A stretch of 32,095 nucleotides of DNA from an uncultured Oscillospiraceae bacterium (GCA_944385475.1 CALWXJ010000041.1:1-32095); one strand, 5' to 3'. Counted from the first letter of the stretch, positions 1-8,432 are shown. Numbers and translations are program-made. Notes: generated by a model not told the origin, from the letters alone.

Positions 1-100
1 GGGATTTTTGTGCAGATTGACCAGTAACCAGGCAATACAATTTCAGATAAAACAACAAGGCAAATTATGAAACGGACGATGTACCAAGCGGCACGCCATA

Positions 101-145
101 CTCCTAAGCGGTAGGCCACCAGTTAGAATCTGGTCAGGGGTGCCA
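101..145 (+). pseudogene. 3' half of tRNA-Arg(CCT), probable attachment-site remnant
   Basis: From 101 the sequence follows a tRNA 3' half in order: anticodon loop CTCCTAA (101-107, anticodon CCT), a 3' anticodon stem GCGGT (108-112), a five-base variable loop, a T arm with stem ACCAG/CTGGT and loop TTAGAAT (118-134), a 3' acceptor strand CAGGGGT (135-141), discriminator G and encoded CCA (143-145). The matching 5' parts are absent: CCATA precedes the loop where ACCGC is expected, and no ACCCCTG-like acceptor lies upstream. The T loop has A where C56 is invariant, which suggests decay. A break at the anticodon loop is what a site-specific integrase using a tRNA as attB leaves at the distal end. 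The AT-rich DNA to the left fits element DNA. Loss by simple decay is the alternative. Confidence 0.6.
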
Positions 146-181
146 GCCGGAGCAGAGCATCTCTGCTCCGGCATATTTTTT
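146..181 (+). terminator. Rho-independent terminator of the former tRNA gene
   Basis: A perfect 12-bp stem (146-157 with 161-172) with a CAT loop is followed by ATATTTTTTT. It begins one base after the CCA end of the tRNA-Arg fragment, as expected for the original tRNA terminator. Confidence 0.85.
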
Positions 182-203
182 CCTCTCGGGGCGGCGCTTG
201 GCC

Positions 204-1391
204 TTACGGTTCTGTCACTGTCACATGGACCAGGGCAGTCTTGATGGCAAAGTCAGAAAGCTCCTGTCCCAGGCCCGGCAGATCCGGGATGCGGTACTTG
301 CCGCCTTTGGGCTGGTAGTCATACTTGCCCAGGCAGGTGATGGCGGGCTGGGTGCTGCGGAAATGGTGTTCATAGATGCCGAAGTTAGTGATGGCAGCGC
401 TGAGCTGCAGGGCAGCGGCGGTGGAAATGGGGCCTCCGGCGCAGTGGACCTGCGCTTTGACGTCAAAGGCATAGGCCATATCGCAGATCTTCTTGGTCTC
501 GGTGATCCCGCCGCAATTGCAGGCATCGGGCTGCGCCAGCTGGATAGAGTCGTCCCGGAAGTAATTGAGAAACTGCCAGCGGGTATAGAGCCGCTCTCCT
601 GCCGCCAAGGGCGTCTTCACCCGCTGGCGGATCTGCTTTTGGAAGTTGGGGGAGAGGGCGGTGGCAGGCTCCTCCAGGGCATAGAAGTGGTATTTATCGC
701 ACAGCTCTCCCAGCTTGATGGCGGAGGTGGTGTCGGTGCGGCCGTGATTTTCCATGATGATGTCCACATCCCCGCAGGATTCCCGGATGGCCACAATACG
801 CTCTTCCACCATTTTATAGAAATCGCTGGTCAAAATCCCCTCGCAGCAGGCGTTGGGGATATCTCTGCCCTCTCGGTCGTACATGGTAAAGTCGATCTTG
901 ATGGCGTCGTATCCATCCTCCATAGCATAGCGGCTGATGGCGGCGTAGTCCTCCTTTTTTCCCCAGGGGCCGATACGGTCATTCCATCCAAACTGCAGCT
1001 GACTGGCATAGCAGCGGATCTCATCCCGGAACTTTCCTCCCAGCAGTTCATAAATGGGGACGTTCAGGGCCTTGCCCTTGATGTCCATCAAGGCGATATC
1101 CAGGGCGCTGATGGCCCCAAAGACAACCGGACCGCCTCCCTGGCCCCAGAAACTCACCTTAAAAAGCTTTTCCCAGATGGCTTCCACCCGCATAGGATCC
1201 ATGCCGATTACCAGGCGGGAAAGATCCTGCAGCATCCCCACTCCCGCAGGAGCGGCATAGTCAAAGGCGATGCCGCATTCCCCGTCGCCGTAGATCCCCT
1301 CGTCCGTATGAACGCGGCAGCAGATAGGGCGGCGGCTGGCGCGCTGGGCGCCGGCATCCAACATGTAAATATCCACCTTGGTAATTTTCAT
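204..1391 (-). CDS. Enolase-superfamily (mandelate racemase/muconate lactonizing) sugar-acid dehydratase
   Basis: The 395-residue product matches the mandelate racemase / galactonate dehydratase branch of the enolase superfamily, which dehydrates acid sugars with Mg2+. It has the N-terminal capping domain (about 1-115) followed by the barrel. Motifs visible: KID at 165-167, ENHGR at 214-218, EEP at 240-242, AGER at 264-267, QPD at 287-289 and HC at 316-317. By comparison with DgoD, E214, E240 and E266 would bind the metal, and H216 and H316 would be the acid/base pair. DgoD has Asp at the first metal position, so Glu here may mark a different substrate group. The start at MKITKVDIY was chosen because it fits the family N-terminus and follows an AGGA site; a longer frame upstream is unlikely. 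The gene has its own promoter and a leader of about 110 nt. The exact substrate cannot be told from sequence. Confidence 0.85.
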   Translation of the reverse strand: MKITKVDIYMLDAGAQRASRRPICCRVHTDEGIYGDGECGIAFDYAAPAGVGMLQDLSRLVIGMDPMRVEAIWEKLFKVSFWGQGGGPVVFGAISALDIALMDIKGKALNVPIYELLGGKFRDEIRCYASQLQFGWNDRIGPWGKKEDYAAISRYAMEDGYDAIKIDFTMYDREGRDIPNACCEGILTSDFYKMVEERIVAIRESCGDVDIIMENHGRTDTTSAIKLGELCDKYHFYALEEPATALSPNFQKQIRQRVKTPLAAGERLYTRWQFLNYFRDDSIQLAQPDACNCGGITETKKICDMAYAFDVKAQVHCAGGPISTAAALQLSAAITNFGIYEHHFRSTQPAITCLGKYDYQPKGGKYRIPDLPGLGQELSDFAIKTALVHVTVTEP

Positions 1392-1510
1392 CTTCAGCAA
1401 TTCCTTTCTTTGTCTGTTTCCTGCCTGCCGGAGCCCGGGGGACCTGCTCCCGGCCCGGCGCTGGGAAAAGTGGGAGGGCACGAGCCATTCTCACTGGCTC
1501 ACTGTCCTCC

Positions 1511-1540
1511 ATCATATCGGACCGTCCTCTCTTCTGTCAA
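1511..1540 (-). promoter_or_regulatory. Sigma-A promoter of the dehydratase gene
   Basis: On the minus strand a perfect -35 TTGACA (1535-1540) is separated by 18 bases from TATGAT (1511-1516). Transcription would start near 1504, leaving a 5' leader of about 113 nt. The leader holds a small hairpin (GAGCCA / TGGCTC), but I recognise no known riboswitch in it. Confidence 0.75.
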
Positions 1541-1583
1541 GGCAGGAACTTCCCCTTCCTCCATTTATCACCATCCTGCCCAC

Positions 1584-1620
1584 CATAAAAAGGCCGCCGC
1601 CCATAAAGGGCGGCGGCCTT
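1584..1620 (-). terminator. Terminator of the symporter gene
   Basis: A 13-bp perfect GC-rich stem (1590-1602 with 1608-1620) with a five-base loop lies just past the symporter stop codon. On the minus strand it is followed by TTTTATGG. It separates the symporter from the dehydratase promoter. Confidence 0.8.
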
Positions 1621-1633
1621 AACAGCTTGACGC

Positions 1634-2824
1634 TTATTTAACCTCTTCCACGTGGTGTTTTTCGGCGTAACCCGTGAGGATCATGGTCAAAGCTCCGTCA
1701 CCGGTGACATTGCAGGCGGTGCCGAAGCTATCCTGCAGGGCAAAGATCGTCATCATCAGTCCCAGCCCCGTGTCGTCAAAGAGCAGCACGCTGCTGATCA
1801 GTCCCAGAGAGGCCATCACCGTGCCGCCGGGAACGCCGGGGGCGCCCACGGCAAAGATCCCCAGCAGCACGCAAAACAGCACCATGGTCAGGGGGCTGGG
1901 CAGCTGTCCGTACAGAACCTTGGAAACGGTCATGACAAAGAACACCTCTGTCAGCACGGAGCCGCAAAGATGGATGTTGGCGAACAGCGGGATCCCGAAA
2001 TCCACCATATCCGAGCGCAGCACCTTGGACTTGTGGGCGCAGCGCAGCGCCACCGCCAATGTGGCAGCAGAGGACATGGTGCCCACGGCGGTAAGATACG
2101 CCGGTCCATAGTGCCGCACCACTTCCAGGGGGTTCTTCCCCGTATAGGCTCCCGCCAGGCCATACAAGATGGCCATCCAAATGTAGTGGCCCACGATGAC
2201 GATCAAAATCACCACCAAAAATACCGGCAGCTGCTTGGTGATGGATCCCTCATAAGCCAGGCTGCAGAAGGTCCCGGCGATGAAGAAAGGCAAAATCGGG
2301 ATCACCACCCGCACCACGATATCCAATATAATACGCTGGAACTCCTCCAGGATGGTGACAATGGTCTCCGCTTTGGACCAGATGGCCGCCAGGCCCAACA
2401 GTACGGAAAACACCAGTGCCGACATCACGGACATCACCGGCGCGATCTCCAGATTGAAAAGCAGTTCCGGCAGATCCCGCAGCCCTTCCGCCGCAGACTG
2501 GATGGAGAGATTAGGGATAATGAGGTAGCCCGCTGTCATGGACATCAGCGCCGCGCATACCGAAGATGTATAGGCCAGCACCAGGGCCAGCACCAGCATC
2601 CGGGAGGCATTTTGCTTCAGCCGGGTGATGGAAGGGGCGATGAAGCCGATGATGATCAGCGGCACGCAGAAGTTGATCAGGGAGCCCAGTAAGCTCTTAA
2701 TGGTCAAAACCACCTCCATCACAGAGCTTCCAAAACTCCATCCATCGCAGGCCAGCCCCAGGATCAGGCCCGCGATAACACCCAGTACCAGCCGGGCCGG
2801 CAGACTTTTTAGAATTGCTTTCAT
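1634..2824 (-). CDS. Dicarboxylate/amino acid:cation symporter (DAACS/SDF family)
   Basis: A 396-residue polytopic membrane protein of the GltP/SstT/DctA type, which imports acidic amino acids, serine/threonine or dicarboxylates with Na+ or H+. Family landmarks are present: the serine-rich re-entrant loop (TMSSAATLAVAL), the second re-entrant loop (GAPGVPGGTVMASLGL), and an NVTGDGA segment where the NMDGT signature of TM7 normally sits. The altered NMDGT motif makes the substrate uncertain. Length is slightly below the usual 400-430. The start at MKAILKSL follows AAAGGGA at normal distance. The gene lies 78 bp downstream of the MscS gene and may be co-transcribed with it. A strong terminator follows. 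Confidence 0.87.
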   Translation of the reverse strand: MKAILKSLPARLVLGVIAGLILGLACDGWSFGSSVMEVVLTIKSLLGSLINFCVPLIIIGFIAPSITRLKQNASRMLVLALVLAYTSSVCAALMSMTAGYLIIPNLSIQSAAEGLRDLPELLFNLEIAPVMSVMSALVFSVLLGLAAIWSKAETIVTILEEFQRIILDIVVRVVIPILPFFIAGTFCSLAYEGSITKQLPVFLVVILIVIVGHYIWMAILYGLAGAYTGKNPLEVVRHYGPAYLTAVGTMSSAATLAVALRCAHKSKVLRSDMVDFGIPLFANIHLCGSVLTEVFFVMTVSKVLYGQLPSPLTMVLFCVLLGIFAVGAPGVPGGTVMASLGLISSVLLFDDTGLGLMMTIFALQDSFGTACNVTGDGALTMILTGYAEKHHVEEVK

Positions 2825-2869
2825 AACGATACATCCCTTTCCTGCGGACCTGCCGCAAACAAAGTAAGA

Positions 2870-2892
2870 CACACAAGACCGGCAGGCCGGTC
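2870..2892 (-). terminator. Possible weak terminator after the MscS gene
   Basis: A short inverted repeat (GACCGGC 2877-2883, GCCGGTC 2886-2892) lies 10 bases past the MscS stop. On the minus strand it is followed by a T-rich but broken stretch. It could attenuate read-through into the symporter gene. Confidence 0.3.
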
Positions 2893-2902
2893 ACGCTTCA
2901 TC

Positions 2903-3727
2903 CTATGCCCGCCCGTCGTCCATGATGTGAATGTTCAAGTGATTGTAGGTCATCTCCACACCGTTGGCGGCAAACGTCTCCCGCAGGGCCTCCCCCACCT
3001 GGTAGTAGACGTCCCAATAGTCCTCCACCTTGGCCCAGCAGCGCACCGTATACTGGATGGCACTTTCGCCGTAAGAGTCCAGGGTGATAAAGGGCGCCGG
3101 ATCCGGCAGCACCTTCTCCCCCGCCGCCGCCACCGCCTGACGGCACGCGGTCTTCACCGCCTCTGTGGGGGCGTCATAAGAAGCGGTGAGGGTGTGGACG
3201 ATCCTCCGTCGGCCCAGCATGGTGTAGTTGGTCAGTTTGGAACTGGCCAGTTCCTTATTGGGCAGCAGGACGCTCAGTCCGTCCACGGTCTCCAGCTTGG
3301 TGTGGTTCAACGTCACCTCCCGCACCGTGCCGGAGGCTCCTCCCACTTCAATATAGTCTCCCACCGTGAAGGGCTTTGAGGACAGGATCACCAGCCCTCC
3401 GGCCAGATTGCCCAGCATATCCTCCGCCGCCAGCGTCACGCCCAGGGACCCCACAGACAAAAGCGCCACGATGGACGTCATGTTCACTCCCAGGGCGTCT
3501 GCCACGATAATGCCTGCCAAAATATACAGCACCAGCTGCACCGCGGAGCGGAAATATCGTTTCAGCCGCTCATCGGCATGGGACCGGCCCACAAGGCGGT
3601 CCACCACCCTCATCACCAGGCGGATGACCACCACGCAGATCAGCGCCACCGCGGCGGCAGAGAGCAGCGCCCCCACGGAAAACGCCCCTACAGAGGCTTT
3701 CAGGATTCCCGCAATATCCACATTCAT
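2903..3727 (-). CDS. MscS-family mechanosensitive ion channel
   Basis: A 274-residue small-conductance mechanosensitive channel that opens under membrane tension and protects cells from hypo-osmotic lysis. Three N-terminal membrane segments are visible (about 15-40, 60-80 and 83-110). The last carries the glycine/alanine-rich pore helix (VGSLGVTLAAEDMLGNLAGG). The soluble MscS beta domain follows (FTVGDYIEVGGASGTVREV), then an alpha/beta C-terminal domain. Length is close to E. coli MscS (286). The start is supported by GGAGGAG 11 bases upstream. It lies 47 bp downstream of the nucleoside phosphorylase gene in the same direction. Confidence 0.92.
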   Translation of the reverse strand: MNVDIAGILKASVGAFSVGALLSAAAVALICVVVIRLVMRVVDRLVGRSHADERLKRYFRSAVQLVLYILAGIIVADALGVNMTSIVALLSVGSLGVTLAAEDMLGNLAGGLVILSSKPFTVGDYIEVGGASGTVREVTLNHTKLETVDGLSVLLPNKELASSKLTNYTMLGRRRIVHTLTASYDAPTEAVKTACRQAVAAAGEKVLPDPAPFITLDSYGESAIQYTVRCWAKVEDYWDVYYQVGEALRETFAANGVEMTYNHLNIHIMDDGRA

Positions 3728-3774
3728 CGGCGTTCACACTCCTCCATCTCATTTTCAAACACCGGGCCCGGAGG

Positions 3775-4545
3775 TTATTCTCCCCGGTGATCAGCAGCGA
3801 TGAGGCGCTTGAGCCCCTCCACCGCCACCCGGACAGAGGAAGCGGTGTCCTCGCTCATGTCCTGATCCAGGCCTGCTGCTTCCCGCTCCTGGTTCCACAC
3901 CACATGGAAACAGCTCCCGCAGCGGCACCCCAGGGCGGATGCCACCACGAACATGGCGGCGGATTCCATCTCGCTGGCCTTTACCCCCAGGCGCTTCCAG
4001 GACTCCCATTTTGCCTTGAGTTCGTAGTAGACCGGAGAGGCCTCCGGGTCATGCTGGCCATAGAAGCTGTCCTTGCACTGGACGATGCCGGTGTGGACCT
4101 TCAGCCCCAGATCCCGGGCAGCCTCTACCAGGCAGCCGGTGATGGTGAAGTCCGCCACTGCGGGAAATTCTATGGGAGCATACTCCCGGCTGGTGTGTTC
4201 AAACCGGACCGCGCCGGTGGCCACCACGATATCTCCCGATTTCACCTCCAGGTCGATGCCGCCGCAGGTGCCTGTGCGGATAAAGGTGTCCGCCCCGCAC
4301 TTGTGCAGCTCCTCCATGGCAATGGCGGCGGAGGGCCCGCCGATCCCGGTGGAACAGGCGGTCACCCGTTCTCCCAGCAGCGTCCCCGTCCACACGTTGA
4401 ATTCCCGGTTGCAGGCCACCTGACGGGCGTCTTCCAGCAAGGCGGCAATGGCCGGCACCCGTCCCGGATCCCCGGGCAGGATGCAGTAGCGTCCCACATC
4501 CCCGGGGACACAGGCGATATGATACTGTTTTTCCAATTTCTGCAT
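3775..4545 (-). CDS. Nucleoside phosphorylase, uridine-phosphorylase type
   Basis: A 256-residue enzyme of the PNP/UDP phosphorylase family that splits nucleosides with phosphate into base and (deoxy)ribose-1-phosphate. Motifs visible: phosphate-binding PGDPGR (24-29), STGIGGPS (65-72), RTGTCGG (90-96) and the nucleoside-binding SEMESAAMF segment, whose second Glu contacts the ribose. The GTCGG and EMESAAMF spacing is closest to uridine phosphorylases, but substrate choice is not certain. Length is normal for the family. The start has AAGGGGTGA about 10 bases upstream. It follows mutS2 by 115 bp, behind a moderate terminator, so it may begin a separate unit with the MscS gene. Confidence 0.88.
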   Translation of the reverse strand: MQKLEKQYHIACVPGDVGRYCILPGDPGRVPAIAALLEDARQVACNREFNVWTGTLLGERVTACSTGIGGPSAAIAMEELHKCGADTFIRTGTCGGIDLEVKSGDIVVATGAVRFEHTSREYAPIEFPAVADFTITGCLVEAARDLGLKVHTGIVQCKDSFYGQHDPEASPVYYELKAKWESWKRLGVKASEMESAAMFVVASALGCRCGSCFHVVWNQEREAAGLDQDMSEDTASSVRVAVEGLKRLIAADHRGE

Positions 4546-4635
4546 GGTTGCAGTTCACCCCTTTTTGCGTGTATCCCATCCGAAAGAGCGCTGCGGCAGG
4601 CGTGCCCCGCTCTCCCGTCTGTCTTTTCCGTCTGT

Positions 4636-4662
4636 AAAAGCCCCGCTGCCGCAGCAGGCTTC
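4636..4662 (-). terminator. Terminator after mutS2
   Basis: Starting inside the mutS2 stop codon, the minus strand shows AAGCC pairing with GGCTT around an inner GCT/AGC stem, followed by TTTTACAG. The inner mismatches make it moderate in strength. It would end the era-mutS2 unit. Confidence 0.5.
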
Positions 4663-7057
4663 ATTTCAGCGTCACCACCGTCACGCCGCTCTCCCCCTCG
4701 CCATAGACCCCCAGGCGGAAGGATTTCACCGCCTTGCTGCGGCGCAGGATCTCATGCACTGCCTTACGCAGCGCGCCGGTGCCCTTTCCGTGGATAATGG
4801 TCACCGTATCCAAATGTCCCATCACGGCGGCGGAGAGGAAGTTTTCCACTACCCCCTCTGCCTCCAGCGTCTCCAGCCCCCGGATATCCAGCTCCCGGGC
4901 GGCCGCGGTGCGCAAAGCTCGGTCTGTGCCCTGGCGGGCCGCGGCGGCAGGGGCCTTTCCCTTGGCGGAGCGCTCATCGTCCTCGATGAGGCGGACTTCT
5001 TCCGCCCGGGCTTTCATCTTCAAGGCCCCGGCCTTGAGCTGCAAGGTCCCGTCCTTTCCAACGGACACCACCTCGGCGCTCTGGCGCACCCCCGGGATCT
5101 CCACCAGGTCTCCCGCCCGGATGGGGCGGCTGGGCTTGGGGATGGGAATTTGGCGGGAGTCCTGCCGGGTGATGGCGCTCTCGGCCTCATTGAGTTGGCG
5201 ATAGAGGTTGGCCCTGGCTTCGTTGGCGTTGGCCGCCCGCTCCGCCTTGGCCTGCTCCTTGCGCATTTGACTCAGCTGGGCCATGACCTGATCCGCAGCC
5301 GCCCGGGCATCCCGGAGAACGCGCTTTGCCTCTGCCTCTCCCCGGCTCCTGGCATTTTCCTTGGCCCGCTCCATCTGCTCCCGGAACTCCCGCGCCTTGC
5401 GGGCGTCCTCCTGGCGCTGGGTGTAAAGGCGGTTGATCTCCTGTTCCCGCTTTTCCAGGGACTGGCGCTTTTCCTCCAGCTGGGTCAAAACATCCTCAAA
5501 GCGGACGCTCTCCCCGCTCATCTGCACCTGGGCGGCGGCGATCACCTCCTCCGGCAGTCCCAGACGCCGGGAGATGGCAAAGGCGTTGGACTTGCCGGGG
5601 ATTCCGATCAGCAGCCGGTAGGTGGGGCTGAGGGTCTCCACGTCAAATTCACAAGAGGCGTTTTCCACCCCTGCAGTGGTCATAGCGAAGGTCTTCAGCT
5701 CGGCATAGTGGGTGGTGGCCGCCACCCGTCCCCCCAATTCCCGGGTGCGCTGGATCACAGCGATGGCCAGCGCCGCTCCTTCCACAGGGTCCGTCCCCGC
5801 CCCCAACTCGTCAAACAGCACCAGGCTGCTGTGGTCCACCTCTTTTAAAATGGACACGATATTGGACATATGTGCTGAAAAAGTGGACAAATTCTGCTCG
5901 ATGCTCTGTTCATCCCCGATATCCGCCAGCACCCGGCCATAGACGGAGACCTCACTGCGATCCCCTGCGGGGATATGGAGTCCGCATCGGGTCATCAAGG
6001 TCAAAAGTCCCAGGGTCTTAAGGCTCACCGTTTTGCCGCCTGTGTTGGGGCCGGTGATCACCAGGGTATCAAAGGTGTCGCCGATCTCAATGTCAATGGG
6101 GACAGCCTGCTTGGGGTCTAACAGAGGATGGCGGGCTCGGCGCAGGCGGATGGCCCCGTCCCGGCGGATCTCCGGGCGCATGGCATCCATCCGGTAGCTC
6201 AGCTGTCCCCGGGCGAAGATGGTGTCCAGGTGCACCAGGTCATCATAGTCCCACTGAATGTCCTCCCGGTGGGCCGCCGCCGCAGCGGACAGCTCCGCCA
6301 GGATCCGCTGGATCTCCTTTTGCTCCTTAGCCTGCAGCTCGATAAACTCGTTGTTGGCCTGCACGGCTCCCATGGGCTCGATGAAGAGGGTGGCTCCGGT
6401 GGAAGATACATCATGGACCAGGCCCGGCAGATCCCCCTTGTGCTCCGCCTTCACCGGCACCACAAAGCGCCCGTCCCGCTGGGTGATGATGGCCTCCTGC
6501 AGGATCTTGGCATAGCTGGGGGAGGAGATGATCCGCTGGAGGATCTGGCGTCCCTTGGCCTGGGCCGCCCGCATATGACGGCGGATATCCGACAGCTCCC
6601 CGCTGGCCTCGTCAGCAATGACCCCCTCCTCCGGGATGGCCCGCTTGATGGTCTCTTCCAAAAAGCGATTGCCGTGGAGGGACAGGAAGAGGTGATCGAT
6701 GGCGGACTTCTCTTGGCTCTCATCGCCGCTGAAATACTCTTTGGCCCGGCGGGCGGCATAGAGAAGATCTGCCACCGTCAGCAGCTCCCGGGTGTTGAGG
6801 CTTCCCCCCCGGTCCGCCCGGTCCAGGATCTGGGCCACAGGCTTCACCCCGGAGAAGGAGGGACTCCCGTGGAGGCCGATCATCCTCCTGGCGGCGTCCG
6901 TCTCGTCCAGAAGACGCAGCACATCCTCCGCCTCCGTCTGAGGCTGCAGGTGCAAACACCGCTCCTTGGCCTCGCCGCTCACCGCTTGCTCGCAGAGCAT
7001 CTGCAGCACCCGGGGCAGCTCCAGCGTGCGCATGGATTTTTCAAACAATTCACTCAT
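4661..7057 (-). CDS. mutS2: MutS2 (Smr-domain ATPase/endonuclease)
   Basis: A 798-residue MutS2, the usual length. MutS2 lacks the mismatch-recognition domain of MutS and in Bacillus acts on collided ribosomes (also called RqcU); in other species it restrains recombination. The MutS-like core and ATPase are clear: Walker A GPNTGGKT (336-343) and Walker B with DELGAGTDP (416-424). A long charged coiled coil (about 515-635) follows, then a KOW-like segment, then a C-terminal Smr nuclease domain with LDIRG and HGKGTG. All key Smr residues are present, so it should be active. It is the last gene of the era-yqzL-recO-hypothetical-mutS2 run. The start MSELFEKS follows GGAG-type pairing sequence (AGGAGTGAGGGGCT). 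Confidence 0.96.
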   Translation of the reverse strand: MSELFEKSMRTLELPRVLQMLCEQAVSGEAKERCLHLQPQTEAEDVLRLLDETDAARRMIGLHGSPSFSGVKPVAQILDRADRGGSLNTRELLTVADLLYAARRAKEYFSGDESQEKSAIDHLFLSLHGNRFLEETIKRAIPEEGVIADEASGELSDIRRHMRAAQAKGRQILQRIISSPSYAKILQEAIITQRDGRFVVPVKAEHKGDLPGLVHDVSSTGATLFIEPMGAVQANNEFIELQAKEQKEIQRILAELSAAAAAHREDIQWDYDDLVHLDTIFARGQLSYRMDAMRPEIRRDGAIRLRRARHPLLDPKQAVPIDIEIGDTFDTLVITGPNTGGKTVSLKTLGLLTLMTRCGLHIPAGDRSEVSVYGRVLADIGDEQSIEQNLSTFSAHMSNIVSILKEVDHSSLVLFDELGAGTDPVEGAALAIAVIQRTRELGGRVAATTHYAELKTFAMTTAGVENASCEFDVETLSPTYRLLIGIPGKSNAFAISRRLGLPEEVIAAAQVQMSGESVRFEDVLTQLEEKRQSLEKREQEINRLYTQRQEDARKAREFREQMERAKENARSRGEAEAKRVLRDARAAADQVMAQLSQMRKEQAKAERAANANEARANLYRQLNEAESAITRQDSRQIPIPKPSRPIRAGDLVEIPGVRQSAEVVSVGKDGTLQLKAGALKMKARAEEVRLIEDDERSAKGKAPAAAARQGTDRALRTAAARELDIRGLETLEAEGVVENFLSAAVMGHLDTVTIIHGKGTGALRKAVHEILRRSKAVKSFRLGVYGEGESGVTVVTLK

Positions 7058-7093
7058 AGCCCCTCACTCCTGTCAAGCCCCTTTGCCTGACGG

Positions 7094-7573
7094 TCACACA
7101 TCCATATAGGGATTGGGCTTTTCCAGCACCCAAGGCATACAGTGGTTGAATTCCATCTGAAAGCAGGGTCTTGGAAAATCCTCCGGCAGCAGGTCGCACG
7201 CCGTTTTGAATCCCACGGAAAAGCCCTCTCCCAATTCATACCATCCCGCCGGAAACTCCTGGTAATCCCCGGGCCGGGAGGATCCCTCCAGCACCCTTCC
7301 CACCAGGTGATACCAGCCTCCGCCGGAGAGGGTCTGGGGGGTGCCCTGGTAATACATGAGTTCTCCGGGCTTTTCCGGGTCCAGGCCCAGGGTGTAGAAG
7401 AAGTCCTTCACCTTCTGGGGCAGGTCTCCCACCGCCGCGGCAAAATTCCGGCACCCGTCACATGTGCAGGTGATCCAGGGGCCGGGGTGGGCGCTGTAGT
7501 AGGCCCGGGTGGCTTCCACATCCACCTTCAGGCGATAGTTTCCCAGGGCCATTTCTCTCATCGCTCGCTCCAT
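7094..7573 (-). CDS. Unrecognised CxCxxC protein between recO and mutS2
   Basis: I do not recognise this 159-residue protein. It is soluble, acidic and rich in Tyr, Trp, Gly and Pro. Near the N-terminus it has a TCTCDGCRNF segment with Cys at 36, 38 and 41, which could bind a metal or form part of a redox site; two further Cys lie far downstream (in ACDLL and PCFQM). No membrane segment or signal peptide is visible. It starts 15 bp after recO and ends 36 bp before mutS2, so it is almost certainly in the same operon and probably has a housekeeping role. The start is uncertain: ATG at 7573 has AGGGG 12-15 bases upstream, while ATG at 7561 has GGAG six bases upstream. Confidence 0.8.
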   Translation of the reverse strand: MERAMREMALGNYRLKVDVEATRAYYSAHPGPWITCTCDGCRNFAAAVGDLPQKVKDFFYTLGLDPEKPGELMYYQGTPQTLSGGGWYHLVGRVLEGSSRPGDYQEFPAGWYELGEGFSVGFKTACDLLPEDFPRPCFQMEFNHCMPWVLEKPNPYMDV

Positions 7574-7588
7574 ATGGTAGAATTTCCC

Positions 7589-8431
7589 CTAAATATTACG
7601 GTCCGTACTCTTTTTTGACAAAGCGTCCTCCGGAAAAAGGCCCTTATAAAAGTCCAGCGTCTGGAATCCCCGCTCCAGCTGCGCGGTGGAAAAGGCCTCC
7701 GCCGCTGCGGCAAGGCGCTTTAGCGGCTCTCCTCCCAAGGAAAAGCTGTACAGCCGCTTGGCGTCCCCATAGAGGATGTGCCGCAGTGCCGCCAGGGAAT
7801 CCCGGCAAAGGGGCATGGAAAGCCCCCCTTCTCCGCCGCCGCAGCTGCCGCAGCGCAGCACACCCTGCACCACGTCCAGCATGGGCCGCTCCGGATCTTC
7901 CGCCCCACAGTAGGCGCAGCGGTCTGCCAAGGGCTCATATCCCGCCAGGGCCAGAAGGCGGAATTCAAACGCCGCCTTGACAATAGCCTCCGGCTTGTGC
8001 AAAGCCGACAGGGCATACAGACCATTGAGCAGATGGCGTACCAGTTCCCCCGCCTCAACACCCTGGGAGGTGACAGCCTCTGTCAGCTCCGCCAGGTAAA
8101 AAGCCAGGGACAGGGTCGTCAAATCCTGACGCAGGCCGTCAAAGGTCTCCATGGTGGTGCCGTCGTTGGCATAGTACCACTCCCCCTTTTCATACAGCGT
8201 CCACTCCGAATATGCCAGGGGCTGGGTACAGGCGGCGTATTTGCAGCCTTTACGCCGGGCCCCTCTGGCAATGACAGAGAGCTTTCCCCGCTGGGGGGTC
8301 AGCAGTGTGAGGATTTTATCCGAGTCCTTTGTCTGTGTCTCCCGAAGGACGATTCCGTTCAAAACGGCATAGGGTGCGGAGGCCACCGCTTCACCACCTG
8401 TCTTATGTACGCGGGGCCTGCGCCCCGCCAT
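7589..8431 (-). CDS. recO: DNA repair protein RecO
   Basis: RecO loads RecA onto SSB-coated single strands with RecR in the RecFOR pathway. The product has the N-terminal OB fold (NGIVLRETQTKDSDKILTLL, then GKLSVIARGARR) and the helical C-terminal domain. A Zn finger is formed by CAYC and CGSC. Length is 280 from the ATG at 8431, which lies one base after the yqzL stop and suggests coupling. An alternative GTG at 8386 has AGGTGG seven bases upstream and gives 265 residues with an N-terminus closer to the family. The 15 extra residues are basic and encoded by a GC hairpin, so the shorter form is quite possible. Confidence 0.93.
   Translation of the reverse strand: MAGRRPRVHKTGGEAVASAPYAVLNGIVLRETQTKDSDKILTLLTPQRGKLSVIARGARRKGCKYAACTQPLAYSEWTLYEKGEWYYANDGTTMETFDGLRQDLTTLSLAFYLAELTEAVTSQGVEAGELVRHLLNGLYALSALHKPEAIVKAAFEFRLLALAGYEPLADRCAYCGAEDPERPMLDVVQGVLRCGSCGGGEGGLSMPLCRDSLAALRHILYGDAKRLYSFSLGGEPLKRLAAAAEAFSTAQLERGFQTLDFYKGLFPEDALSKKSTDRNI
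8411..8428 (-). other. Hairpin at the recO translation start
   Basis: A perfect 7-bp stem GCGGGGC/GCCCCGC with a four-base loop lies within the first codons after the 8431 ATG and upstream of the alternative GTG at 8386. It has no T-run, so it is not a terminator. It could mask the upstream ATG or separate yqzL from recO translation. Confidence 0.4.
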
Positions 8432-8432
8432 C

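Noticed and set aside
67-114. A 15-codon frame starting at ATG 67
   Set aside because: No ribosome-binding site; it runs into the tRNA fragment and is too short to support.
91-142. A small tRNA-like fold using GGCACGCC as 5' acceptor
   Set aside because: Several pairs are possible with GGGGTGCC, but the body is too short for a tRNA and the D arm is missing; the 3'-half explanation fits better.
3760-3789. Inverted repeat CACCGGG/CCCGGTG around the nucleoside phosphorylase stop as a terminator
   Set aside because: The loop is long, the stem short and the following TTTGAAAA is not a proper T-run.
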